A stretch of 64,000 nt of DNA from Dryocosmus kuriphilus (Eukaryota > Arthropoda > Insecta > Hymenoptera > Cynipidae): assembly GCA_038277395.1 (NCBI GenBank), contig CM076189.1, forward strand, positions 79,597,421-79,661,420, written 5' to 3'. Shown piece after piece: positions 1 to 11,330 of the stretch. Position 1 is the stretch's first letter. Each line of letters starts with the position of its first letter. The position numbers and the translations under genes are program-made. The notes under the pieces are model-generated. The model made no database searches. It was given only the letters and a program-made list of their open reading frames with translations, and was not told the origin of the DNA.

Positions 1-562
1 TGGACAAGAAACATCATCGCACTGATTAATTTTACAAGCATTTATCACAGGCACGGACCGTCATCGTCTGCCGGTAAATAGTTGGTTTTTCGTCTCAACA
101 ACCCGCTGTACTTGGTTTCATGGCAGCATGGACGCAAACCCTGATCACACTGATTAACTTTACAGAGACTTAGCACGGACACGAACCATACATTACCGAC
201 TAACGGCAAATGACCCGTTTCACCTTTATCGGATTTCTACATTAGCAACTGATGGTAACTGCCTGTCCAGAATCCTACATTACCAAATCATGGTAACAAG
301 CTGCCATATTTATAATGGATCCAGACCCCTACCTTGAGGACTGAGCGTAATACCGACTCTAGATAGCTTAGCAATGACACGAATCACTGAGGGAGCAGTG
401 GTGCCATTTGTCGGCGACAGCGCGAAGCTTGTCTTGCTCTCCCCGAAGCCCCCTAGCTATACCACTATTATTGAATATCTCGCAAATATGTGGAAAAGAC
501 CTTAATTCTTTCTCCTATTTCAGCTGAACAATTAAATCGAAGCCCCTGGCATATCTACTTAC
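1..562. other. Intron of gene copy A, with an imperfect ~119-bp direct repeat
   Basis: This stretch lies downstream (minus strand) of the copy A 84-nt exon and begins with its GTAAGT donor, so it should be intron; the terminal exon would fall left of the window. Around 18-75 and 137-200 a segment recurs imperfectly (both contain CTGATTAA, TTTACA and GCACGGAC-like words). No ORF with family similarity was seen. The related introns in copies B and C are 1187 and 639 bp. Confidence 0.5.
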
Positions 563-646
563 GAATATTTTCCGGTCCGTCCCTTATTGGTTCACCATTA
601 CTGTCCAGTGGAATATTCAGATTGAGTCGTCCAGATTCATCGGCAC
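563..646 (-). CDS. 84-nt internal exon of unknown gene family, copy A
   Basis: I do not recognise this gene. On the minus strand an AG acceptor precedes position 646 and a GTAAGT donor follows position 563. The 84 nt hold one open frame with two bases of a split codon first and one base last, a symmetric phase 1 exon. It encodes a segment with the core LNIPLDSNGEPI, matching copies B (22656-22739) and C (63665-63748) at nearly every codon, while flanking intron is more diverged. The partner terminal exon would lie beyond position 1 on the minus strand, so the gene is partial here. Function unknown; no stop or frameshift is visible. The splice sites are inferred from consensus and from agreement among the three copies. 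Confidence 0.72.
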
Positions 647-959
647 CTATTTTTATTAAAGTAGCTATTTAAATTAAAAGGTAACGGCGACATTAACCGG
701 TTACAAATTTTCTGATGTGACTTTAATGTATAGTAGAGTATGAAATTGACGATTTCATTGAAGACCACGGTGTATCGAGACTCACATTTACCCAGAATCA
801 GAACCTGAAGGTCTGGGACATATTACTGGCATAAAATCAAATTTTGATGGCCATAACTCCGAAACTTTAGAGATAAGATATTTGGTTTCTTCTACTTTCG
901 CAGCCAATTTACAAACATTAATTCTTGTACAGATATTTTTGATTTGAATTCGCCCTTTT
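647..959. other. Upstream intron of copy A, conserved in copies B and C
   Basis: Sequence upstream of the 84-nt exon aligns by eye with 22740-23090 and partly with 63749-63900 (shared words such as GTCTGGGACATAT, AACTCCGAAAC and AGCCAATTTACA). The three copies share it in the same position relative to the exon, so the duplication unit included intron. No coding signal was seen. Confidence 0.55.
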
Positions 960-3900
960 TGGTTGAAGCCAGTTGAGGCTCTATAATCTCTTAAACCCCA
1001 TTAAAAGTCCCTTTCATCCTTTAAACTCCTATCATTCCTTAAAATGTATCGATTCTTTAAAATGCTTTAAAATTCCTCCAATTATCTAAAATATTTAAAT
1101 CCCTTAAAGTCACTTAACCATCTAAAACTTTACAATCTCCAAAGATCTAAAAATCACTAAACACTTTTAAATTATTTAAAAGCATTAAACCTCTTAAAAC
1201 TTGAAAGTCCCTTAAAATAACGGAAAATCCACAAAACCCTTAACACTCCTAAAATGATTCAAATCCTTAAATCCTTTAAAGTCCTTAAAGCCCTTAAAGT
1301 CCCTTAAATTTCTTAAGATTACTTAAAACTCTTGAAATCCGTCAAAAGACATTAAAATCATTTAAAATTTCTTTCGATGCTTCAATAGCCCTTAAAATCC
1401 CATCAAATATCTTAAAAACATTAAAATCCCTTAATTCTCGTCAAAATTATTGAGTCTGTGAGTTTTTTATTAATTTTTTTAATCTACTGCCTTGAGCATG
1501 TTACAATAATGAATTCTTTAAAATTTCCTAAAACTCCTAATATTCCTTAAAAGCTTTAAATCCCTTAAACACCATTAAAATATATTAAAACACTTAAAAT
1601 CTCTTCAATCCATTGAACGGTTAAAATGCCCTGAACCGCATAAAATTTTTGAGTCTTTAAATTGTGATTTAATTTATAAATTTATTACTTTAAAATTTTT
1701 ACAATCTTGTATCACTCTAAATCCTTTAAAGCACATTAACGTCCCAAAAATCACTAATGCCTTATAAATACATTTAAATCCATAAAACCCTTCAAATCAT
1801 AAAACGCCTAAATTCCTTTAACTCCATTAAATCCCCTAAAATACGTAAAAGCTTAAAAATACCTTAAAACTTCTAAAAAAATTATCTAAACCTCTCAAAA
1901 CTCCTGAGTCCACAAAATCCTGAAACAATTCATATTCGTTTGTACCCGTATACATCTTAAACCCCTTTAAATAAATTTGTCATTTAAATTTCTTTAAAGC
2001 ACTTAAAATTCTTCAAAATCTGTTAAAATCTATTATATTCTTCGAGTCTCTTAAAATGTCTTAAAACCCTTAAAATAATATAATGGTACTTAATATCTGT
2101 ATTCCTGAAGTCCCTTCAAACCAACCAAACCTTTAGGACTTTCAAATCTTTAAAATTCAAAAAAATCCCTAAATGCCTTAAAATTCCTAATTTATTTAAA
2201 AACCTTAAACCATTAAAATCCCATAAAGTCCTTTAAAACCCTGAAAGCTCCTAAAATACTTTAAATACTTGAAGTCCCTTAAATTTCCTGCAGCTCTTTT
2301 AACACTGTATAACTCTTAAAATCAGTTAATTCCCTTAACGTCCTTTCAAAGCACTTAAAATTCTTTGGTCTTCCTTGAAACCCTTCAAAACCCTTAAAAC
2401 CCTTAGACTTGTTTAAAAAAACTGGATGCCTTAAAAGTTTAAACTACTTAAGTCATAAAAATCCCTAAACACATTAAAACTCTTGAATCCTTTAAAAATC
2501 TGTGAACAATTTAGATCCTTAGAATCACTTCAAACCAATTAATCCTTTAAGATTTTCAAATCTTTAAAATTCAAAAAAATCCCTAAATACCCTAAAATTC
2601 CTAAATCTTTTGAAAACGTTAAACCACTAAAATATCAAAAAGTCCTTCAAAATCCTTAAAGCTCCTAAAATACTTTAAGTAATTGAAGTCCCTTAAGTTC
2701 CCTTGAATTCTTTTAAATCTTTATAACATTTAAAATCAGTTAATTTCCTTAAAGTAATTTCAAAGCACTTAAAGCACATTGGTCTTCCTTAAAACCATTC
2801 AAACCCTTAAAACTCTTGACAACCTTGAAACTCTGCGAACACTTTAAACCCTTAGAATCCCTTCAAATTCCTAAAATATTTAAAATCCGTTGTATCGTCA
2901 ATCCATTAATACCCTTAAAATTTCTTCAAATACCTTAAATCCCTTAAATTTTCTCAAAACCTTACAATCCTTTAATACCCTTAAAAACCTTTAGTTCTTA
3001 TTAAATCCTTTAAAATCTTTCTGAAAAGACCCTAAAACTCCTAAAATTCTTTAAAACTCTTAGAATATCTTAGAATTCCTTAAAAATCTAAGGAGCCTTG
3101 AAACCAATTAATTCTCTTAAAATCCTGTAAATTCTTTAAAATCCCTTAAAAACATCTAAAACATTTTAAACTTCTTAAAGCACTTAAAAACCTTTGATAT
3201 TTCCTAAAACCCGACCCTTAGAATCTTTTAAAATAACTAAATGCTTTGAAACCTTAAAATCCTGAAATCTTAAAAATCCATAAATCCCGTAAAACTCTTG
3301 AAACCCTTGAAACACTGTGAACAGTTTAAACCTTAAAATCCCTTCAAACTTCTAAAATGCTTCGAATCCTTTGGATCATAATTCCCTTCAGGCCCTAAAA
3401 ATTTCCTAAAATACCTTAAGCCCCTTAAATTTCCTCAAAAATGATACAATCTCTTAATTCCCTTAAAATTCCCTAAATCGTTCAAAATTTTTATATTACT
3501 TAAAATCTGTTAGCATCCCTTAAATTCATTCAGGATCTTTAAAAACCCTGAAACACCTTAACTGTCTTAAAATAATTTAAAGTCCCTTAAACTCCCTTGA
3601 AATTTCGGAAACTCTTAAAATCTACTAAACACCATTCAAATCCACCGAAAATGCTTCAAGTCTTTCAAAATACTTAAAAGCCATTAAAACCTCTTAAAAG
3701 CCGATAAATATTTTAATTTTCTTGAAATTGTCGCCACGCTTCAAATCCCCTTAAACCTTTAAAATCGATTAAAATTACCTAAGTCACTCAAATTCTCTTA
3801 ATCGCTAAATGCCTTAAAACGTGTAAACCCTCTTAAAACCCCTTAAACCCTTAGAATCCTTTAAAAACCTGGAAAATGCTAAAATGTTTTTAATACCTTA

Positions 3901-4270
3901 AACCCTTAGAATTCCCTTATCCGCTTAAAATCTCCTAATACACTTTAAATTTCTTAAAATCCTTAAACCCACTTAAAACTTCTTAAAATCCGTAAATCCC
4001 ATAAGATATCTTAACCCCATAAAAGTGCAAAACCCTTAAAGTCCTAAAAATCGCTAAATCCTTTAAACGCTTCATGTACTCAAAGCCCTTAATAAGAGTT
4101 TAAGACCATAAAATCCCTGAAACACTTAAAATTCGTGAAACAATTTTAAACCCAGGCCTCTCAAACCCTTTAAGACCTCTTAAAGTCTCTTAAGTACAAT
4201 AATATTTATTAAAACTCTTAAAATATCTTAAAAACCTTAAAATATATTAAACGCACTTAAAGTAGTTTAA
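960..4270. repeat. Degenerate CTTAAAAT-type low-complexity array
   Basis: About 3.3 kb of loosely repeated words CTTAAAAT, CCCTTAAA, CTTAAAACC and variants, spaced roughly 9-12 bases apart, almost all in the same strand orientation. There is no fixed period I can see, so it behaves as a decayed short-unit satellite. Longer internal duplications occur, for example around 2115-2290 and 2520-2700. A related array lies at the corresponding place beside copy B (23090-28430). No gene. Confidence 0.8.
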
Positions 4271-4870
4271 AATTTTTGGAATGTAATTTCTGATTTAATT
4301 TTTAAAGCTTCATCTTTGAGTGTGTTACAATTTTGAAGTTTTAGATTATACAATTTAATGTTAAAGCGTTAAAAATGTAATACTATTCCTTTAATTCTCT
4401 TTCTTGTACCATATGGAAAATTTCGATAATTACTTTTAGGAACGAACAGCTCAAAATGTAAGTTCTTACGTAAATTGTTTTGAGAACATATGTATATATT
4501 ATTTGTTATGAATAATAATGATAATAACCTTTCACACTTACATTTATAATGAGCCAAACACATGAGTGTGAGAAAAATATAATATTATTAAAAATGTTCA
4601 TTTCTCTTAAGCGAACCCGTCAATCAAATAACGAAAACTAATTTTCTTTAGGAATTACGTGATTCGATAAATGGCTCCCGTATACTTTTCTCATTACTCT
4701 AAACTGATAACAGCGCTTTATTTATTCTCTAAAAAGTAGTGTGATAGATGAATATATTTGCTCTCAGATTTTTAATTTTTGCGATAAGGCTTCATCTACT
4801 ACACACCATTTTTATAAAGTCATAATTATTAAAGATTACAATATTTGCTAAAGTTTGCATAATACATTCA
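4271..4870. repeat. Duplicated flank (arm A of segmental duplication)
   Basis: Non-array sequence that aligns by eye along most of its length with 28430-28969: both contain the same order of words (CAATTTTGAAGTTT, AATTTAATG, AAAGCGTTAAAAAT, TTGTTATGAATAATAAT, TTTATAAAGTCATAATT). In both places it follows a CTTAAAAT array. No coding evidence; the short minus-strand frame at 4369-4563 has no family features. Confidence 0.7.
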
Positions 4871-4942
4871 GCAAAAGAATAATAATATTTATTTTCGTTA
4901 TTCTTTAAATTCTTCTGCTATGTGTAAAACTGAATTTTCTCA

Positions 4943-5037
4943 GAATCAGCAGCTCACGATACTTCGACATTTAATGAAAACCTCGAAGGTCAGTTTTCAC
5001 ATGAAACTAATACCTTCTAATTGAGATGAGAATGTAA
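4943..5037 (-). repeat. Terminal fragment of the GATGAGAATGT foldback family
   Basis: This is the reverse complement of the left end of the repeat at 52893: both contain a CAGTTTTCACAT..AAACTAATACCTTCT stretch followed by ATTGAGATGAGAATGTAA. Only the terminal ~95 bp are present, abutting the R1-type LINE. Confidence 0.65.
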
Positions 5038-5044
5038 TAATAAA

Positions 5045-7890
5045 AATTGCTGGAGAAGGTTACGTCTTTGTGAAAAGCGAAAAGATCACTTATGCGAACT
5101 GCTATTTCACTAATAATGAATCCATCAAGGACTTCTAGACTAAACGCATAAGCTTGTAGGGGGATACCCAAGTCATGCAAGGTGAATTTCTCGTCGCTGA
5201 AGACTTCAATGTGAAAGCTTTAAAGTGAGGCACATCGTATATGGACTCCAGGGGGAAAAAAGTGATGAAGATGGTTTGCTAGAAGAGGACTGATGGTCTC
5301 GAATAAGGTTGCGGCAACTTTCCGTCAGCTTGAGCAAAGGGATACTACCCCCGATATATCATTGGTAACAGAAAACTTCGCTGGAAGGACTAGATACTGG
5401 AAGGTCATAGAGAACTACACTGGAAGCAATCACCTATACATAAGCTTCCAAATACAGGAGGATCTAAGAGAGAGGGCTAAGACTTCCAAAGAACTCAGAT
5501 GGAACCTTGCTAACCTGGAAAGCAAGCAGCGATTCATTTGGCTCAGGATGATTCAGAAGAGATAGTAGAATCCACGATGCAATTTTTCCACCAGTTTTGT
5601 GATGAGTCTATGCCTAAGAAGGGACCGCGTGACAACCGGCGAGCGATCTGTTGGTGTTGTGAAGAAGTGGCAAGTCGCAGAATAGAATGACTCTCCCTAC
5701 GATCTAAGGCCCGGCGTGTCGGCTCTTAGACTAATAGACTTCAGGTGTGCCAAAAGAAAAAATGGCAAAATGCATCAAGCGAAACAAGTAACTCGGGTGG
5801 AAAAATTTCAAGGACGAGGTGTATTAGGTTTCCTTGTAATAGGGCTACAGAATTGTTACTCGCAGGCTTGGCACATTAGCCCCACTAGGACCACGTGACA
5901 CGGAATTTATAGAAAATATCTTGGAAAAGCTTTTCCCCATACACCAACAGAGGGACGAAGGTACGACCACAAATATAGAAATTGATAAAGTCCCGCCTTT
6001 TACGGAGATGGAGCTCATGAAAGCCATTATATCGCTAAAAAAAAATAAGAAGGCGCCAGTTCCGGATGGCACTCCAGTGGCAGAAATAAGGGCGGTTGCG
6101 CATGTAAGCCCTAAAATGATGCTAAACATGTACAACAGTTGCCTTAAGGCGTATATCTTCCTGAAACAATTGAAAAGGGAAAGGCGACGTACTACAGACA
6201 TTTATGTGAACTGGAAACAGAAGAGATGATGCTAAAAATGTTGCTCAAAAACGTCGTCTGCATTTGGTTGTAAAAGCAAGTAGAGTCCTATCCAATAGAG
6301 AGTATGACTTCAGAAAAGGGAGAACAACAGTTGACGTCTTATCTGGAGTGGTAAAAACAGTCGACTCGACAAGAGCAGTATGTATGTCGCCATTTACGCA
6401 AAATCGTCATACTGGTGACTCTTGATGTCAAAAACGCTTTAACTCTACAAAATGTAGCGACATATTGCATGCACATTAGGAAAATTTTGGCGTCCCGCAA
6501 TATCTCTTTCAGACAGTAAAGGATTACTTGGACCTCCAAGCATTGCTGTATGATACGACCGAAGGGCCCCGCGAGAAGGAAATCACAGATGGAGTAGCAG
6601 AAGAATCCGTTCTTGGAACAGATCTGTGGAATGAATTGTATGACGGAATCCAATGGATAGAGATGCCAGAATACAACCAGTTGGTAGGCTATTCGAATGC
6701 TAATGTGGCGCTTATAGCTGCCCGCGATACCGACCAAGCAACATGGAGGCTGAAGCAAGCCGTGAGACGTGTCCAGCGATGGATGAAGGATCACGGCTTG
6801 AGCTTAGCAGTCCAAAAGCCGGAAATAGTTCTACTAACGATTAATAGGATCGAGTTCGAAATCCCAATGCACGTGGGAGCCGAGATTGTGCAGACCTAGA
6901 AAGCCCTGCGACATCTCGGTATATTCCTCTGGATAAGAATATCACGTATTGGGAGCAAGGAAAACGAGCATCTTATAAGGCTAATGGCTAATGGCTAACA
7001 ACAGAGGACCAAAATCACACAAACGTCGGTTAGTAGTGTTTGGGACGCAGTCCTTCTCTATTGAGCGAAATCCGGGCTGATATTCTAAAGTTCAAGAAAT
7101 ACAGACACAGAATGGCGGAAGCTCAGTAGAGAGGAGCGCAAAAGAGTGGTACGATCCTATCATCCTGTCTCAGAAACGGCGACACTGGTAATCGCAGGGA
7201 TCATACCAGTTGTCCTGCTTGCGCAAAGGCGCAAACAGATATATGAAAGAGGGAACGTAGCTGACAAGGTGACAGGAAAGGAATAAGAAAGAGTCCATGC
7301 CATTCAACGATAGGAAGAAAGATGGAACAGGGAGACAACAGGAACATAGACATCTTGTCTTATACACGACATAGCTGCATGGTTAGATCGGGAACACGGA
7401 GGAGTAAAGTCTTTCTTGACACAGATGCTTCCTGGAAAATTGGCTCTTCTGAACGTACCTACACAAAGTAGGAAAAATACAATATTCTGATTGCACATAC
7501 TGCGGATCGAACAGAGATGATTCCAATCACAGATTATTTGTATGTGTTATATGGTTGGAAAACACACGAAGACTGGAAAATCAGATTGGAATATTACCGG
7601 CAGATACTCTTACGATAAGAATGTTTAAAAGTGAAGAAAACTGAGATAAGGTGGCGTATTACACCGAAGCTATTCTACGCCAGAAGGAAAAGGAATTCAA
7701 TTCCGGAGCCCTAAAATGCAAAAAACGGCATCCACTGATGTAATGCGAAAGCGGATTCCGTGGGAAATCGGTGAACTACCCTTCCTCCTCACCCGGGATT
7801 CCACTTGCGCGATCCCTGGTGCGCCGGGCCTAGATATCTAATGCGAAAGTCCCAAATGCCGTGCAGTAATGCATTTCCTCCTCCTCTTCA
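5045..7890 (+). pseudogene. R1-clade non-LTR retrotransposon, 5' truncated, inactivated ORF2
   Basis: A decayed LINE whose ORF2 once encoded an endonuclease and reverse transcriptase for target-primed insertion. Fragments read in order: an APE-type endonuclease part near 5050-5240 (EDFNVKAL, like GDFNAKA); its C-terminal end at 5293-5565 (DISLVTENFAGR then YTGSNHLYISF); reverse transcriptase N part at 5921-6229 (LKKNKKAPVPDG, the KAPGPDG motif); RT palm and thumb remnants at 6528-6899 with the catalytic YADD region degenerate (LVGYSNANVALIA); the R1-type tail near 7150-7680 (LVIAGIIPVVLLAQRRKQIYE, a CTYCG zinc-knuckle-like segment with H and C following, then KVAYYTEAIL). Stops and frameshifts break every part. 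The element ends at an A-run near 7890. ORF1 is absent. Confidence 0.88.
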
Positions 7891-7894
7891 AAAA

Positions 7895-8300
7895 AAAATT
7901 TCTGAAAATCCATTAATATTTGTAAAATACTTTTAAAATCTATTAAAAAACATAGAGATCATTTTAAAATCTCCTAGAATCCTTTTGAATCATTTTACGT
8001 CCATTGAAATCATCTGAATATCCTGAATCTCTATTGAATTCTTTGAAATAGCTTAAAATTACTTAAAACAATTTTAATTCTTTTAAAGTCCCTTGAAATC
8101 GCTCGAAATCATTTGAAATCTTAAAATAGCTTTTGAAACCTACTAAAATGCTTGTAGATCTTTATAAAATCTTTTAAATCCATAAAAATCATTAAAACTC
8201 TCCTGAAATGCCTCAAAATCCCTTAAGATTCTTTAAAATTCTTTAAAACATTTTTAAACCCCTTAAAATTACTTGAAAAGCCTGTTAAATTTTTTTTTTT
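7895..8300. repeat. Short CTTAAAAT/CTTGAAAT array
   Basis: About 400 bp of CTTTAAAATC, CTTGAAATC and similar words, immediately after the R1-type LINE A-run. It resembles the larger array at 17390-19960 more than 960-4270 (more TTGAAAT). Confidence 0.65.
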
Positions 8301-8879
8301 TCGAAAATATATCTCTTTTATTATTAAAAATTTAGTTTTTCGTTGAAAATTTACTTTTTCTCTATTAAAAAATTCAAATATTTTGGTAGAAAATTAAACC
8401 GTTATATTCTTCGTTCAAGAATTGGAAATTCAAATATTTTTTGGAAATTTGGTCTACTATATTGGAATTATTATATTGAAAATCATAAGAAATTAAAAAT
8501 AGTGAAAAAATTGTTTAATATTCATTCTTGTTACAGGGTAATTGGACATATTCAGAATGCAGCTCCCGGATCGTCAAAAATCCACTTTAAATTGACAACG
8601 TATAAGAATAAAAATTACTAAATCATTAATAATCTGAAATTTTCAAGTTTTCGACTTGCAATAAACTTGTAACGTCACACATAAATACCTTTAGATATGT
8701 AAAACACTTAATTTTCTGAAAATACCCGGATATTCATTAACTTATGAAATGAGTGAAAATCTGGAAGATTAACATTTGTTCATAAATTTTCATTCTAAAA
8801 TTGTTAGTAAAATCATTAGAAAAGCCTTAAAATCCAGTTGGATAAACCTGTATGCACAACCATGCCCAAAAAACGTGTG
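8301..8879. other. AT-rich intergenic stretch, no gene seen
   Basis: No supported gene. The 92-codon plus-strand frame at 8343-8621 is AT-driven and has no recognisable motif. Around 8740-8840 words match 20020-20100 (TTCATAAATTTTC, TTGTTAGTAAA, GCCTTAAAATCCA), so this part belongs to the same flank family as the 3' side of gene B. Confidence 0.5.
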
Positions 8880-9100
8880 TCCTATGCCAAACTCAAGGGC
8901 TCGTTTGGGACTAATTTAGTGCCTAAGAGCGAAATTTAAGGCTCCTTATTATTTTCTAAATGCATGGTACTGCCAGCTTGACGTCAAGCTAGCAGAACTA
9001 TGTACGAAATATTTGTCGTATCACCTTTTTTCCTTCACGCGAACTTAGAGCTTATTTGGGGCTCTTACACGGCCCTCGGAGTAGTTTACTAAACTCAACA
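8880..9100. repeat. MITE-like repeat with a central 40-nt palindrome (8963-9002)
   Basis: The palindrome starts CATGGTACTGCCAGCTTGA and its second half is close to the reverse complement. The same structure occurs at 61628-61667 and, degraded, at 60959-60998, with related flanks (CTAAATTAGT, CGTACGAAAT or TCGTATCA-type words). No coding capacity. Confidence 0.7.
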
Positions 9101-9689
9101 CCTAATACAAAAAATCCACCCTTATCATTAAATATGCATTAAACGAAAAATTGAGTTGATTCAGCACACTCCTTCCGAGATCTTTTACAACAAATTGTAT
9201 GTCTTCGAAACTCGCAGGTTCTCTTATATATCTTGAAGTCGCCCATCGAAGTATTTTAATGGAAGTTTCACGAGCAGATATGACAAGAATTATTGCAGAT
9301 CCTGTGGAACTGAAAACCAATACAATATAATTGGTGTCGTGCGTTTCATAGGATCTAGTGAACTCACAGGCCATTATACGGCAGTGTGTTAGCGACATAA
9401 CCTATGGTTTGAATATGACGACTTACATACGAAGGAGCCCAAACAATTAAGGAATAACTTCCAGATTGTTCCAGAATTAGCCTTAGGTGGTTATCAAAAT
9501 ATCTTAAGATTCTTCAAAATTCAAAAAGTTCATTGAAAATCTTTTTTTTCTTGTTTTGTTTTGAAGAAAATTGAATAGGAATAATTAAATAAAAAGCTTT
9601 TTTTTTAACTTTCTAAACTTTTATAAATAGTATTCGAAAATTTCAGTTACCACTATGATCTTTGAACTCAGGTTGTTACAAAGTTGTTA
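9101..9689. other. Intergenic, nothing recognised
   Basis: The minus-strand frame at 9102-9398 (98 codons) shows no recognised domain and its context is repeats; I do not call it a gene. The rest is AT-rich with poly-T runs. Confidence 0.4.
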
Positions 9690-9960
9690 AAGAATCCTGG
9701 TGGGAATAATACTTTGAGATGGCTTGACCGCTTCCCAGAAAAAGGGATTAATTCGCGATGTAATATAATGCCGATTACAGCAAAGAAATAATAACGCATG
9801 GCACTTAAAAATATTTTTTATATAAAAAAAAAGTGGGAGCAATAGTTTGTGATCGCTAGACCGGTTTCTAGAAAAAGGATTAACTCGCGGTGTAATATGA
9901 CCTCGAATAGAGCAAAGAAATAAGAACGCATGACCCTTAAAAAATATGTAATCCATGTTT
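9690..9960. repeat. Tandem pair of a ~133-bp repeat
   Basis: Two copies start near 9701 and 9833, sharing AAAAAGGATTAA, CGCG.TGTAATAT and AGCAAAGAAATAA. A third dispersed copy lies at 13299-13390, which places this repeat next to the foldback family in both locations. Confidence 0.65.
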
Positions 9961-10119
9961 TATTGCGGCTAAACGTTGTCTTTAAATTTGAGCAACTTTA
10001 GCTGAACTATCAGTTGCAAGTAGTTATCTTTAAGAAAGCTCAAACGTTGCTGACACACCAGAATTCATTTTGAATTTCTCAAGTTGGCAACATGCAAATC
10101 ACCTGACATAATGCTGAAG

Positions 10120-10600
10120 TTTGTATCTATTGAAACATTTGTATAGCATGCGACACGCTAAAATACCTATATTACCGACCTCAATTTTTTGAGCTTATAA
10201 ACTTTGTTTTTGAACCTAAGAACTATTTTTTAAATAAAATGTCTAACTGAAATTTTGAGAAATGCATTAGAAGACAATAAACTACGCTTATCTACTTTAT
10301 TTGAGTAAGAATTTTGAAAAAATAATTTTCGACGGAATTAAAACTGGAAAAGTCAAATATGCTTCCAGTTTTAATTTCGTCCGAAAATTTTCTTTTCAAA
10401 ACTCCTATTCAAAAAAAGTACATAAACGATGTTTATTGTCTTCTCATGCATTTTACACAGTTTCAGTTCAATATTTTATTTACAAAAAAAGTTTGTAGGT
10501 TGAAGGGTATTGATAAAACCAAAGAATTGGTGTCAGTAATATAGGTAACTTAGTGTGTCACATGTCCTTAAACAATGAATCTCAGCAGCACGTATTTAAC
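10120..10600. repeat. Long foldback (inverted-repeat) element
   Basis: The two halves are imperfect reverse complements around a 13-nt loop at 10350-10362 (AAGTCAAATATGC). Close to the loop the stem is AAACTGGAA with TTCCAGTTT; further out, words such as ATGCATTAGAAGACAATAA, AAATAAAAT, ACCTATATTAC and GACACRCTAA pair in order. The short plus-strand frames inside it are by-products of the palindrome. A sister copy with the same loop lies at 32480-33110. Confidence 0.82.
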
Positions 10601-10679
10601 ATAACGCAGTTACTCTTACCATTAAAAAGAATCTTTCATTTTTTCAAAGACATTTTTTTGTCCTTAGAGATATCGTAAA

Positions 10680-11330
10680 TTGAAATTTAGATAATCTTTA
10701 ATAAATCTTGCCTCAGATGGCTCTCTAACAGATCTTGCTTTAGGTTTCTGCGTCTCTGACTGATCTTCCCTTAGGTAGCTGCTTCTCTGATAGATCTTGC
10801 CTTATGTGGCTAACTCTAAGATTTATCTTGCCTTAAGTGGCTGGTTCTAACATATCTTGCCTAATGTGGCCGGGTCTCTTAAAGACCTTGGCTCATATGG
10901 CTGGGTCTCTGACTGACCTTGCCTTATATGGCCTTGTCTCTAACAGATATTGGCTTAGGTAGCTGGGTCTCTGATTGATCTTTCGTTAGGAGGATGGATC
11001 TCTAACAAATCTTGCCTTAAGCGGATAGGTCTCAGATTGACCTTGCTTTAGGTCGCTGGGTCTCTGACAGGTCTTGCTTTATGTAACTAGACATCTAACA
11101 TATCTTGCCTTAGGTAGCTGTGTCTCTGATTGATCTTTACTTAGGTGGCTGCGTCTCTAACAGATCTTGCCTTAAGTGAATGGGTCGCATATTGATCTTG
11201 CCTTAGGTGGCAGGGCCTCTGACAGATCTTGCTTTAAGGGGCTGGGTCCTTAACAGATCTTGCCTTAGGTGGCTAAGTGTCATGTTAGTCTTGCCTTGGG
11301 TGGCTGGGTCTCTAACATATCGTGCCTTGC
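10680..11330 (+). repeat. 31-bp minisatellite, left half
   Basis: Some twenty degenerate units of TCTCTAACAGATCTTGCC followed by TTAGGTGGCTGGG (31 bp). The period is not a multiple of three, so it is not a coding repeat. It stops exactly at the terminal repeat of the Tc1-like element and resumes on its other side. Units vary in the TTAGG part and in AACAGAT versus ATTGAT. Confidence 0.88.

Noticed and set aside
6339..6794. A 151-codon minus-strand frame
   Set aside because: Antisense to the R1-type reverse transcriptase, whose plus-strand motifs are recognisable.
8343..8621. A 92-codon AT-rich plus-strand frame as a small gene
   Set aside because: Composition is Lys/Ile/Phe/Asn as expected from AT bias, with no motif or conservation.
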